A DNA stretch of 64,000 nucleotides, taken from a candidate division WOR-3 bacterium. Its GTDB lineage: Bacteria; SDB-A. Each line of letters starts with the position of its first letter. The first letter of the stretch is position 1. This document shows, one piece after another, positions 53,847-62,770 of the stretch. A model generated the notes under the pieces. It saw only the letters and a program-made list of their open reading frames with translations. It did not search any database and was not told where the DNA came from. The position numbers and the translations under genes were made by a program. The DNA lies in contig JAFGSQ010000010.1 of NCBI GenBank assembly GCA_016934535.1, forward strand, positions 16,564-80,563, read 5' to 3'.

Positions 53847-55496
53847 TCAATTTTCCTTTTTTTCTTTTCTTTTTTTATTGTCGTCCTTTTCAGAATTTTC
53901 GCTCCTGTACAAAAGCTTTCCCTCGGAAGAGATTATCCTCATTTTCCCGTCGTAACCGAGCAGAACAAAATTTCCGTCTTCGGACATCGCAATCACTTCT
54001 TCACGTCCCAACACGCCGTTTTTTAAAACTGAAAGCAGATGATGGCCGGCCTTTTTGCCGTCAGGTGAAATTTTTATTACAGAATATACATCGTTCTGGT
54101 CCGATCCCAGAACATACGCGTTCCCCTCTTTATCGGCGTACGCCCTGGAATAAGTATACCTGAAATCGAGATTTATTAAATATATCTTTTTTCCCCCTCT
54201 GGAGTATTTCATTAGTTTTTCGTAGTTAAGAATATAATAATTGCCGTCATAACCGACAGAAAGAACAATTTCTCTGTCCCTGAAATAAACCGGCTTGTCC
54301 TCAAGATCTTCCAAATATCCGGCAATTATTGAACTGTTTTCTTTCTCCGAAGTCTCTTTATCTTCTTTCCATGTTTTGACGGCGTTTCCGTCAAAATCGA
54401 ATCTTTTCAGTTCATAATAATCGTTATTTTCGGAATCTCTTTTTTCTCTGTTTAAGAGAACCAAAAATGTGTCGTCCGTATCCGCGCAGAGAGTCCACGC
54501 GTTTTTCATTGAAAAAAAATCTTTTTTTTCCGAGGGTTGTCTCCCTTTGTTTCCACCCAATTTATCCTCCGTTTCTCCCGTCTTTTGAGAGAGAAACAAA
54601 AGAGCATGCTTTTCTCTGCTCCAAATCATGAGCCTGTTTTTGCTGTCAATTGCCAGTTTAGGATTTCCTTCGGACGAATCCGGATTATATTGCAGATCTG
54701 ACAAAACCCATTTTGTCGAAAGGTTTTTATCCAGCGCCGCCAAAGTCAGATTCGAGTCTTCGTTTTCCGAAGCGATGTAAATGTCGCCTTTTCTGTCGAC
54801 GACGGAGTCCCATATTTCCCCTTTCCATTCGAAAGGTTTCGCTTTTTCGTCGAAGATTATATACCATCTCGAAATAGTCTCGACGGGGTGTATTCTTCTC
54901 CAAAGGTCGTCGGGAAGATATACCGAAGCTTTGCAGAAAGAGCATTTTATCATTCTCTCTTTTCCATCTACATCGAGAAATCCTCCGCATTTCGGACATG
55001 CAAAAGCAACCGGTTCAGGCGCGTTGATCACGGTTTCATCCTCGGCTTTTTTCCCCGAAGTAATAAGTCCGAAATCTTCGAAAACAAGGTAAAGAATCCC
55101 CGGAAAAGCTTTTTTATATTTATCCGGCGCTATTCTGAAAGAATATTTTTTCCCGGTATCCGGATTGACGGCAAAACCTTTTTCGGCGAATTCACTCAGT
55201 CTTTCAAGATTGAGCGGTTTTTTATCGTCAGGGAATTTTGGCTTTTGCTTTCCGTACATGATCTGGAAATTATAACCGCCGAAAATTGAAGCGTTATTCC
55301 CCTCCCCTTCCTTGAACCCCGGGACTTCATTGATAGCGTCTCCAATAATGCTTTTCCAGTCGGAAACGCTGAAACACGTCTTTTCACCGCATGACTGGCA
55401 GACAATTTCGTCAGTCAAAGCGTTTAAGTGAAGGGTGTCGTCGCATTTTCTGCATTTGGTTTTAGCCTCGATAGCGATGCTCAATAATCCTGTCAT
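53847..55496 (-). CDS. Zinc-ribbon protein with propeller-like repeats, paralogue A
   Basis: 549 residues, not recognised. Two zinc ribbons: C-x2-C...C-x2-C near residues 15-40 (CRKC, CQSC) and FACPKCGG...KCSFC at about 165-195. From about 210 to 530, beta-rich units with repeating patterns (DRKGDIYIASEN, DSKNRLMIWS, DKEGNAYVLGSD, SEDGNFVLLGYDGKMRI) suggest a six- to seven-bladed propeller. A charged Lys-rich tail ends the protein. No signal peptide, so cytoplasmic. Second of two tandem paralogues, 62 nt downstream of the other. Confidence 0.72.
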   Translation of the reverse strand: MTGLLSIAIEAKTKCRKCDDTLHLNALTDEIVCQSCGEKTCFSVSDWKSIIGDAINEVPGFKEGEGNNASIFGGYNFQIMYGKQKPKFPDDKKPLNLERLSEFAEKGFAVNPDTGKKYSFRIAPDKYKKAFPGILYLVFEDFGLITSGKKAEDETVINAPEPVAFACPKCGGFLDVDGKERMIKCSFCKASVYLPDDLWRRIHPVETISRWYIIFDEKAKPFEWKGEIWDSVVDRKGDIYIASENEDSNLTLAALDKNLSTKWVLSDLQYNPDSSEGNPKLAIDSKNRLMIWSREKHALLFLSQKTGETEDKLGGNKGRQPSEKKDFFSMKNAWTLCADTDDTFLVLLNREKRDSENNDYYELKRFDFDGNAVKTWKEDKETSEKENSSIIAGYLEDLEDKPVYFRDREIVLSVGYDGNYYILNYEKLMKYSRGGKKIYLINLDFRYTYSRAYADKEGNAYVLGSDQNDVYSVIKISPDGKKAGHHLLSVLKNGVLGREEVIAMSEDGNFVLLGYDGKMRIISSEGKLLYRSENSEKDDNKKRKEKKEN

Positions 55497-55558
55497 GTCT
55501 CACCCCTCTTGAATATTTTTGATTATTACATCAGCATCAGGTCGTAATAACGACTCTT

Positions 55559-57235
55559 TCAATCCTCTTTTCTTCTTTTTTCTTCAAGCGTTCTTTCTTC
55601 GTCTTCTTTGGCCTCTTCGCTCCTGTAGACTTGTTTTCCGTTGTTCGCAACAATTCTCATTCTTCCTGAATATCCGGCAAGGTAAAATGTCCCGTCTTCG
55701 GAAAGGGCGAGAATTTCTTCACTGCAGACGACGCCATCGTCTAAAACAGAAAGAAGATGACGCGTCATCTGTTTTCCGTCGGGAGAAATTTTTAGCACGT
55801 ACCTTTTGTCATTCCCGTCAGAACAAAGCACGTAAGCGTTGCCGTCCTTGTCTCCGTAAGCCCTCGAATACGTATAACTGCAGTCGAGCTTGACAAAATA
55901 CTGTTTTTTTCCCTCCCTGGAATATTTGATTAATTTTTCATGGCATAAAAAGTAATAAACACAGTCGTAACCGAGTGATATTTTAATATCCCTGTCCCTG
56001 AATCTCTTGGGCTTGTCTTTAAGACTTTCAAAATACTGAGCCCCTCTTGTTCCGGAGAAAAAACTTTTTATTTTCCCAAAAATATTTTTTTCCGTCTCGC
56101 CTTTTCTCCAAACATCCACTGCATTCCCGTCGTAGTCGTATCTCATAAGTTCGTAATAACAATTTTCGTCCGTGTCTTTTTTATCTCTGTCGAGCAGGAC
56201 GACAAATGTATCATCGTTATCGGCAAAGAGGCATATTGCGTTTTTCATTGAAAAGCGTTCATTTCCTTTCCCGGGCTGTTTCCCCTTGCGGCCGCCCAAC
56301 ATATCTTCGGTTTCGCCTGTCAGGGTTGAAAGAAACAGCAGTGTGTTTTTATCTCCGCTCCACAGCATGAGCCTGCCGCGGCCGTCTATAGCGAGTCTGG
56401 TGTCGCCGTTTGAAGTCTCCGGATAATATTCGAGATCCTTCCTTGTCCATCTTCTTGTACGGTCTTTGTCAAGTGAAACCAACTCCATTTTTGAACGGTC
56501 CGTTTCCACGGCCAAATAAATATTGTTTTCTCCGTCGAGGACCATGTCCCATGCGTCTGAATCCCAGGTAAAAGGTCTTTCTCTTTCGTTCATTATTATA
56601 AACCATCTCGTTACTGTCTCGACTGGATGAATTCTCTTCCAGAGATCGTCTGGAAGATAGACAGAAGCATTGCAAAAAGAACATTTGATCATCCTGTCCT
56701 TACCGTCTACATCGAGAAAACCTCCGCATTTAGGACAGGCAAAAGCCACCGGATCATGAGCTTTTACGGCCGATTCTTGCGAGGATTCTTTATCGCCTGA
56801 AATCAGGCCGAAATCTTCCATCGCCAGATACAAAGCGCCGGGAAAGTCTTTTTCATATATTACTGGTACTTTTCTGAAAGAATATTTCTTTCCTGTGTCA
56901 GGGTCTTCGACAAAACCTTTCTCAGAATATTCTTCGCTTTTCAGGATGTCTATATTCTTTTTGCTGTCGGGAAATCTCGGGATCTGTTTTCCGTACATAA
57001 TTTGATAATTAATACCGCCCATCACTGTCGAATTTGTTCCCTCTCCTTCTTCATAATTCGGGGCTTCTTTTATAGGATCTTCCAAAATGTCATTCCACAG
57101 TTGTAAATTCAGGTTTAACTCTTCACCGCACGACGGGCAGAGAATTTTCTCAGTCAAAGCGTTAATGTGGATTGTTCCATCACATTTCTGGCAATTTGTC
57201 TTCAGTTCGATAGCAACACTTATTAATTCCGGCAT
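55559..57235 (-). CDS. Zinc-ribbon protein with propeller-like repeats, paralogue B
   Basis: 558 residues and collinear with the downstream paralogue throughout. It has the N-terminal ribbon (CQKC, CPSC), an intervening acidic region with MYGKQIPRFPD, the second ribbon (FACPKCGG, KCSFC), and the repeat region (DGENNIYLAVET, DGRGRLMLWSGD, DKDGNAYVLCSD, SEDGTFYLAGYSGRMRI). The Lys/Glu-rich tail is shared. ATG has GAGGAG upstream. Similarity over the whole length shows an in-situ duplication followed by substantial divergence. Function unknown; the propeller reads like a sensor or scaffold. Confidence 0.72.
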   Translation of the reverse strand: MPELISVAIELKTNCQKCDGTIHINALTEKILCPSCGEELNLNLQLWNDILEDPIKEAPNYEEGEGTNSTVMGGINYQIMYGKQIPRFPDSKKNIDILKSEEYSEKGFVEDPDTGKKYSFRKVPVIYEKDFPGALYLAMEDFGLISGDKESSQESAVKAHDPVAFACPKCGGFLDVDGKDRMIKCSFCNASVYLPDDLWKRIHPVETVTRWFIIMNERERPFTWDSDAWDMVLDGENNIYLAVETDRSKMELVSLDKDRTRRWTRKDLEYYPETSNGDTRLAIDGRGRLMLWSGDKNTLLFLSTLTGETEDMLGGRKGKQPGKGNERFSMKNAICLFADNDDTFVVLLDRDKKDTDENCYYELMRYDYDGNAVDVWRKGETEKNIFGKIKSFFSGTRGAQYFESLKDKPKRFRDRDIKISLGYDCVYYFLCHEKLIKYSREGKKQYFVKLDCSYTYSRAYGDKDGNAYVLCSDGNDKRYVLKISPDGKQMTRHLLSVLDDGVVCSEEILALSEDGTFYLAGYSGRMRIVANNGKQVYRSEEAKEDEERTLEEKRRKED

Positions 57236-57318
57236 TTATATCTCCTCATGATTTTCTTTGCCTATTATTTTACTCCTCGGCATTAAACATACATTAAATT
57301 TTTTTCTTCAATTACAGT

Positions 57319-57346
57319 TTGACAAAATATTTCAGCCGAATAATAT
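57319..57346 (+). promoter_or_regulatory. Sigma70-type promoter of the sirtuin gene
   Basis: TTGACA (57319-57324), 16-nt spacer, TAATAT (57341-57346). The predicted transcription start coincides with the GTG start codons at 57351/57354, and no SD lies between, so the message may be leaderless. Confidence 0.55.
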
Positions 57347-57353
57347 TTTTGTG

Positions 57354-58058
57354 GTGAAAATAAGGACAGAGGATTTTAAAAGAATAGTGTTTTTCACTGG
57401 AGCCGGAATGTCTGCCGAAAGCGGCGTCCCCACATACAGGGGAAAAGGCGGCATCTGGGAAAATTACAAATGGGAAGAATATGCCTGCCAGGAAGCTTTC
57501 GACAATGATCCTGAAAAAGTCCTGAAATTTCACGAAATGAGAAGAAGCGCGGTTTTGGACTGTACTCCTCACAAGGGTCATTTTTGGCTTTCCGGACTTC
57601 AGAAGAAAAGGCCGGGGGTCGAAATAATCACTCAGAACATTGACGGCATGCACCAGAGAGCCGGTTCCGATAACGTGACAGAACTTCACGGATCGCTGTG
57701 GAGAGCCAGATGCCTCTGCGGAATTAAGGAAATGATAGGTGAAGCTTATCCCTCTTACAGATGCTTTAAATGCGGAAAGTGGCTGAGACCCGACATAATA
57801 TGGTTCGGCGATTCACTGGATTCATTCACGGTTGAAAAGGCGATCATGTCAATCTCCGGATGCGATCTTTTCGTCAGCGTCGGAACTTCTTCCGTCGTTT
57901 GGCCCGCCGCGGGATTTCCTTTGCACGCTAAAAATAACGGAGCTTTTCTCGTCGAAATAAATCCCGAGCCCTCGGAGATATCGGATGTTTATGACATTGT
58001 AGTAAGAGAAACCGCTTCAAAAGCCCTGTCGGATGATTGCGGGATATTTATCGAGTGA
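57354..58058 (+). CDS. Sir2-family NAD-dependent protein deacylase
   Basis: About 234 residues from GTG 57354 (GTG 57351 is equally possible; an ATG at 57258 is open but lies upstream of the promoter). NAD-binding FTGAGMSAESGVPTYRG, QNIDGMHQRAG and LHGSLW (catalytic His) are intact. A four-Cys zinc site (CLC, CFKC) and GTSSVVWPAAG are also present. Sirtuins remove acyl groups from lysines, using NAD+. It faces away from the zinc-ribbon paralogues. Acyl specificity is not obvious. Confidence 0.9.
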   Translation: MKIRTEDFKRIVFFTGAGMSAESGVPTYRGKGGIWENYKWEEYACQEAFDNDPEKVLKFHEMRRSAVLDCTPHKGHFWLSGLQKKRPGVEIITQNIDGMHQRAGSDNVTELHGSLWRARCLCGIKEMIGEAYPSYRCFKCGKWLRPDIIWFGDSLDSFTVEKAIMSISGCDLFVSVGTSSVVWPAAGFPLHAKNNGAFLVEINPEPSEISDVYDIVVRETASKALSDDCGIFIE

Positions 58059-58147
58059 AAAAAATACCGTCGAAAGGATACAAGAAACATTGTTTTTTAT
58101 CCAGTCATAAACTATTGGCCCGTTTTTTTTCGAGTCGAATGAAATAA

Positions 58148-59440
58148 TCAGTATTTCAATATCAGTTTATTCCGACCTCCGACCTCAACGAAATACTGAC
58201 CTCTTGCAACTTTTACTCCGCTGAAATCATTTCCGGACCATCGCACAACGGTTGGAACTTCAGTGTATTTGATTGTATTTATTGTTCTTCCGGTCACGTC
58301 GTATATCATCAATTCTCCGGGTACTTCAATATAGCCGGACAACACTATATCGACATAATCGAGAAATGGATTCGGATAAACCTGAAAAACGTTCGGGTCA
58401 GGTCCTATAGAAGGAGTTTCCTCGACTGCGCCGGCGTTAACTCCGAAATAAGTCATCACATTCTGAAGATACTGTCTTTTCGTAGATATTCCGGTTCCGT
58501 CCACCAGGCTTCCGATTTCGAACACTGCACCGATCGTCTTGTACGTTCCGGCGTCGTAAGCGACGCATATATTGTCTCCATAGGTTCCTTCTTTGAAGAG
58601 AACCTGTGCCGCTCCGAGAGAATTTACAATATCTCCAGCGTAATCTCCCAGACTCTGCACGAAATTCATACCCGCCATCATGGTTCCGTTCTGACCCAAA
58701 ACCGTATGAATTATAGATCCGTAATCCGGATTTATGCCGAAAACCGGGCTGAAATCGTAGGCGTGATACATGTAAGGACCTGAACACCACGGGCTGTTTC
58801 CTTCCAAGTAAACTCGCCCTCCCTGGTTTATGTAGTTCAGAATCCTGGTTTTTTCAAGGCAGAATGAATCGATAAAAAACGTGTAGGGTCTGAATCCTGT
58901 GCATACAAAAAGAGACCTGTAGTATTCCAGACCAATTCCCGGCATTTCAATGCCGTAATGGCCCAAGTAGCCCAAATCCGAGAGAATGGAGTCCATTAGC
59001 TGGCCGGATTCCGGAGTAGAATCCGGATTCCAGACCAGATAATCGTATTGACCGGTGATGACTGAAAACGAAAGAGTCTCGGAATATCCGGCGTGATCGC
59101 TGATCTCCATCGAAAGGTCTGAAACATGCCCCTGTGGAGTCGAAGGACTTGCCTGAACCCGAAAGACATCGCTTGAATTGCATACTGTCGCGTCGACGGG
59201 AAACGGGCCGAAGTCGAACGTTCCGTCTGTTACAAGCAGATATGGATCGATTGTGAAAAGAGTAGCCCAGATATGTAAAACACCGGCTCCGCCGATATTT
59301 TTCAAAAATACAGTTATTTCCGCCGGTTCTCCGGGATCCATTCTTCCGTTGTTGTTTCCCGCCGGATCTCCAATTTGAACTCTTTGAAGTGCGGTAAAAA
59401 TATCAGAACCGTTGTAGTTTATTGTAATGTTGTCAGCCAA
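58148..59440 (-). CDS. Secreted protein, 3' part after an in-frame TGA (T9SS-like C-terminus)
   Basis: 430 residues if started at TTG 59440, but no signal peptide is present and no SD is seen. The frame is continuous with the upstream ORF through a single TGA (59465-59467), eight sense codons before this TTG. It contains a CARDB-like beta domain (about 20-130; DPAGNNNGRMDPGEPAEITVFLKNIG), an unrecognised alpha/beta region, and a C-terminal T9SS type A domain (VYPNPFLDYV, MIYDVTGR, VARGQYFVEV). The sorting domain without an export signal argues that this is the second part of one protein. Confidence 0.75.
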   Translation of the reverse strand: MADNITINYNGSDIFTALQRVQIGDPAGNNNGRMDPGEPAEITVFLKNIGGAGVLHIWATLFTIDPYLLVTDGTFDFGPFPVDATVCNSSDVFRVQASPSTPQGHVSDLSMEISDHAGYSETLSFSVITGQYDYLVWNPDSTPESGQLMDSILSDLGYLGHYGIEMPGIGLEYYRSLFVCTGFRPYTFFIDSFCLEKTRILNYINQGGRVYLEGNSPWCSGPYMYHAYDFSPVFGINPDYGSIIHTVLGQNGTMMAGMNFVQSLGDYAGDIVNSLGAAQVLFKEGTYGDNICVAYDAGTYKTIGAVFEIGSLVDGTGISTKRQYLQNVMTYFGVNAGAVEETPSIGPDPNVFQVYPNPFLDYVDIVLSGYIEVPGELMIYDVTGRTINTIKYTEVPTVVRWSGNDFSGVKVARGQYFVEVGGRNKLILKY

Positions 59441-59450
59441 GACCTTGGCT
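59435..59450 (-). promoter_or_regulatory. SECIS-like hairpin 14 nt after the in-frame TGA
   Basis: On the minus strand AGCCA, loop AGGTCT, TGGCT form a 5-bp stem with a six-nt loop. Loop AGGTCT is the same hexamer as in the apical loop of the E. coli fdhF SECIS (recalled, not checked). Nineteen nt separate the TGA from the loop, comparable with the known bacterial spacing. A chance match within coding sequence is possible. Confidence 0.35.
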
Positions 59451-59464
59451 GTGACGGGTGATCC

Positions 59465-60082
59465 TCAACAATATCTGACAGTGTCCAGTAATACCAGCTT
59501 GATTTTGTCGACGGCGACAGGATTCACAGATGGAACGTTTATCAGCTCACTGTCAATACTAAAGGAAAAACTGTGCCAGTCTCCGTCCTGCACTTCAATG
59601 ACATCCATGTATGTGGTGTCTACCCATCTGCATCTTTCTGTCTTCCGGCATATTCTGGTCCTGCCGAGGAATGAATCGTACCGGTCCAGGTATTCAATGT
59701 CGAGGGCGGCTCCGGTCCACGCGCTGTATGATGCAAAAACGTCGAATTTAACGTCGGCGCTGAACGTCAGGTCAGTAGTTCTTATCGGGACGGTTTGATA
59801 AAGCATTGAATATCCGGACGAGGAATCCTTGACGACCTTGACCTCGTAGTCGGGATCCGGATCAAGTGCGGTTTCCCTCGTGAAATTCTGAAATCCTCCG
59901 CTTGCCGTCTGAATCCATCCCTGCTCCAAACCAGCTTCGAAGTCTCCGTTTTGGACAAGGTGCGCCGTCCCGTCGTCGTCACCTTTTTCAGTGTAGAATC
60001 CGGCATATGCCAAACGGTTTGAGAAAGACAACGTCGAGAGCAAAAGCAGGACAATTACATTCATCTTCTTCGATAAAATCAT
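59465..60082 (-). CDS. Secreted protein, 5' part ending at an in-frame TGA
   Basis: 205 residues before TGA. A signal peptide (about 7-27) is followed by a carbohydrate-binding-module-like jelly roll (NGDFEAGLEQGW, RTTDLTFSADVKFD, WHSFSFSIDSELI, VDKIKLVLLDTVRYC). The jelly roll is cut just before its last strand. That strand is found immediately after the TGA in the same frame (VTAKVLADNITIN). AAAGGAGGG precedes ATG 60082. It should be considered one gene with 58148-59440, either nonsense-mutated or recoded. Confidence 0.78.
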   Translation of the reverse strand: MILSKKMNVIVLLLLSTLSFSNRLAYAGFYTEKGDDDGTAHLVQNGDFEAGLEQGWIQTASGGFQNFTRETALDPDPDYEVKVVKDSSSGYSMLYQTVPIRTTDLTFSADVKFDVFASYSAWTGAALDIEYLDRYDSFLGRTRICRKTERCRWVDTTYMDVIEVQDGDWHSFSFSIDSELINVPSVNPVAVDKIKLVLLDTVRYC

Positions 60083-60372
60083 TTTTTCGCCCTCCTTTGA
60101 TTAATTTTTCAAAATCGTCACTCGTTGTTTCAAAAAGTGTCGTCAAATAATTCCTGACTCAGAAAAATCAAAATCGTTTGAATTCATTTTTTCGATCTTC
60201 TCATTATAGTTGGTTGGCTGTTTGCTTATTGAATTTGACAATCAAATATCACGATCTGTCAACACCGATTATAAAGATAAATGAACGGTCAATAATTCTG
60301 ATCTCTTTGTTTTCATAAATATTTTATTTTTTTTCAAATGTGTATAAAATAAATGTAAAACAGGGGGTTTAC
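60083..60372. other. Intergenic region between divergent genes
   Basis: 290 AT-rich bases between the secreted-protein gene (minus) and the ChlI-like gene (plus). Inverted TTGACA and TGTCAA elements at about 60235-60265 could serve as -35 boxes for each side or as an operator. No convincing matched -10 was found. No ORF, RNA gene or repeat seen. Confidence 0.4.
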
Positions 60373-61530
60373 ATGGAAGGGATAACAAGGTTTCCAATAA
60401 CAGCCATAGTAGGAATGGATTTTTTAAAAACCGCTTATCTTGCCAACATAATAAATCCAAAAATCGGAGGACTTCTCATCTCCGGACCCAAGGGAACCGG
60501 CAAAAGCACTTTTGTCCATTCAGTTGAAGACCTGTTGCCGGAACACGCGGTTGTCAAGGACTGTGTTTTCGGCTGTGACCCGGAAAAATCCGATTTTTTC
60601 TGCACATTCTGCAAGGGTAAACCTCAGAAAGAAACCTCTCTGGTTAAAGGCCGGATAATTGACCTGCCCCTGAGCTGTACGGAAGACAGGCTCCTCGGCA
60701 GTATAGACATTGAAAAAATCCTGAAAGAGGGAGTAAAAAGCATACTGCCGGGTCTTCTCGCAATGGCACACAGAAACATTTTATACATAGACGAAGTCAA
60801 TCTACTGCCCGACCATCTCGTCGACGACATTCTCGACGTATCCGCCCTCCATTGGAACGTTATAGAAAGAGAGGGTTTTTCCGTTAAACACAGGTCCGAC
60901 TTCATCCTCGTAGGAACAATGAATCCGGAAGAGGGAGAACTGAGACCTCAGATACTCGACAGGTTCCCTCTCTGCGTCAGGGCTGAATCTCCGCAAAAGC
61001 CTGAGGAGAGGGCAGAGATAGTCAAAAGAACTCTTTCTTTCGAAAATGATCCGGATTCATTTTTCAATTCATTTAAAAACCCTCAGAGCATGTTAAAGAA
61101 TTCATTACAGCGTTCAAAAGAACTTCTAAAAGAAGTTCAAATAGACGAAGACCTTCTTTGGGTCGTAACAAAATCCTGTTCTGAACTCAAAGTAGACGGT
61201 CAAAGACCGGACATAATAATTACTAAAACCGCGATGACGATATCGGCGCTTCACGAAAGAAAAGAAACGCAATTTGACGACATCCTGGACGCCGCGCTGA
61301 TGACTTTATGCCACAGGACAAGAGACAGCGGTCTTCTCGAACCTCCTTCGTCGGAAGAAGTCGTCAAAGTATTCAGGGACAATCATTCAAATTTGACAAG
61401 GGAAAAGCCGTCAAAAAAAAGCGAAAAATTTTCCTTTAACAACGCTAATCTATCAGGACAAACACCAGAAAAACAGGAAAATACACCTCAGACATCACAA
61501 CAAAAAGGGGAAGACTCCTCAAAAAAATAA
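60373..61530 (+). CDS. ChlI/BchI-like AAA+ ATPase (MoxR-type chelatase subunit I)
   Basis: 385 residues from ATG 60373, which has CAGGGGG 5-6 nt upstream. Walker A GPKGTGKST, Walker B LYIDEVNLLPDHLVDDIL, sensor-1 LVGTMNPEEGELRPQILDRF and arginine-finger-type residues match magnesium-chelatase subunit I. A cysteine cluster (CVFGCDPEKSDFFCTFC) sits between the Walker motifs. The C-terminal 70 residues are a low-complexity Ser/Gln/Lys tail. Paired with the VWA gene 5 nt downstream. Whether it works on a tetrapyrrole or another metal centre is unknown. Confidence 0.88.
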   Translation: MEGITRFPITAIVGMDFLKTAYLANIINPKIGGLLISGPKGTGKSTFVHSVEDLLPEHAVVKDCVFGCDPEKSDFFCTFCKGKPQKETSLVKGRIIDLPLSCTEDRLLGSIDIEKILKEGVKSILPGLLAMAHRNILYIDEVNLLPDHLVDDILDVSALHWNVIEREGFSVKHRSDFILVGTMNPEEGELRPQILDRFPLCVRAESPQKPEERAEIVKRTLSFENDPDSFFNSFKNPQSMLKNSLQRSKELLKEVQIDEDLLWVVTKSCSELKVDGQRPDIIITKTAMTISALHERKETQFDDILDAALMTLCHRTRDSGLLEPPSSEEVVKVFRDNHSNLTREKPSKKSEKFSFNNANLSGQTPEKQENTPQTSQQKGEDSSKK

Positions 61531-61560
61531 TTACGGTGGGCATTCATAAACCCACCGTAA
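61531..61560. repeat. Perfect 10-bp inverted repeat (hairpin) containing the VWA start codon
   Basis: TTACGGTGGG and CCCACCGTAA flank a 10-nt loop. It begins right after the ChlI-like stop codon and contains GTG 61536. On the opposite strand the same stem is followed by TTATTTTTTT, resembling an intrinsic terminator. Confidence 0.75.
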
Positions 61561-62675
61561 AAAGAAAAATAAAAAATATTTTAAGGAATGCCGCCGCATT
61601 TCTCCGATTCAAAAGAAAAAAATCCGTTAAATTCGTTTCCAGAGACAATTCATTTAAAAAACTCGGCGGCAAAGAAAAATCATTAAAAACTGATTACAGT
61701 TACGAAACGCCTCTTTTCGAGTCGGAAAAAAGCTTCTTTAAAACCGTGGACATTAAATTCAAAAGATTTTTGAAGAGGATAAGAAAAACCCAGAATTTCA
61801 GAACAAGGAAATTCACGAGAAGAGCCATGGTAAAAAACACAGTGACGGGCAGAAATTTTCTTTTGACCAAATACAAAGAAGGAGAGAATTCACCGGCTTT
61901 TTATCCGACACTCTTGAACCGGCTATTAGTAAATGAATTCAGGGAAGGGAAAAAAGCGATAACTAAAAAAGACCTTCTCGGGTGGCAAAAGTCATCCCAT
62001 CAGAGCCTGAATATGATCCTGGTCGTTGACGTCAGTTCTTCAGTCATAAACTTCGTCAAAGCTTTTTCGAGAATAATAAATTCGCTCACCGTCTATTTCA
62101 ACAAAAACAAAGACAGAATCGGAGTTATTTCTCTCCAGGGTCACCAGGCAAAAATATTGAATCATCCGACACACAACTACAAGGTGGTCTCTAAAAGCCT
62201 TCTCTCTCTCAAGGTCCATGGAAGAACCCCTCTTTCAGACGGTCTTTTGAAATCATTGGACATGGCAAGGCTGGAAAAATTCAGGAACAAGGGTTCGTTG
62301 AGTTTAGTTGTCTTGCTTAGCGACTGTTATCCCGAACCTCTGACGGGAAAATTCCGGAATATTTTCGACGAACCCGCTTACAGAAACTCTTTGTCCGCGG
62401 CAAAACTGTTCAGAAAGGCAAAGATTGGCCTGCTTCTTATTAATCCGAATTTCAAACACACTGAAACGCAAAAAGAAAAATACTTTCCCGGAGAAAAACT
62501 GTCGGAATTTATAGTAGAAAACGCCGGGGGGAAACTCGTCAAACTTATGAGTTCCGCCATATCTTCAAAGACAGTTTACACGGAAAAAGACAGGTACGAA
62601 GTCTCCCCCAAAGACATAGAAAGAATAATCAGCGGAGTCGCTTCTGCCGCCGGATCCTCAAAAAGCGGCTTGTAA
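61536..62675 (+). CDS. VWA-domain partner protein (ChlD/BchD-like)
   Basis: 379 residues. The N-terminal 100-120 are very basic (Lys/Arg-rich, RNA- or nucleic-acid-like composition). A von Willebrand A domain (about 155-330) has the MIDAS segments VVDVSSSV, VHGRTPLSDGL and LSDCYPEPLTG. It corresponds to the C-terminal half of magnesium chelatase subunit D and pairs with the preceding AAA+ ATPase. GTG 61536 lies inside a 10-bp-stem hairpin, so translation may depend on ribosomes finishing the upstream gene 5 nt earlier. Confidence 0.85.
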   Translation: MGIHKPTVKRKIKNILRNAAAFLRFKRKKSVKFVSRDNSFKKLGGKEKSLKTDYSYETPLFESEKSFFKTVDIKFKRFLKRIRKTQNFRTRKFTRRAMVKNTVTGRNFLLTKYKEGENSPAFYPTLLNRLLVNEFREGKKAITKKDLLGWQKSSHQSLNMILVVDVSSSVINFVKAFSRIINSLTVYFNKNKDRIGVISLQGHQAKILNHPTHNYKVVSKSLLSLKVHGRTPLSDGLLKSLDMARLEKFRNKGSLSLVVLLSDCYPEPLTGKFRNIFDEPAYRNSLSAAKLFRKAKIGLLLINPNFKHTETQKEKYFPGEKLSEFIVENAGGKLVKLMSSAISSKTVYTEKDRYEVSPKDIERIISGVASAAGSSKSGL

Positions 62676-62770
62676 AAAAATCACCTTGGAGTTACAATAC
62701 TTTTTTGACCTTTGAAAATAGTTTTTCGGGCAGATTCAGCAGGTTATCCCAACAACAAAAAGGAGGAACG

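Noticed and set aside
58059-58147. Terminator between the convergent sirtuin and secreted-protein genes
   Set aside because: T-runs are present, but no stable stem precedes them on either strand.
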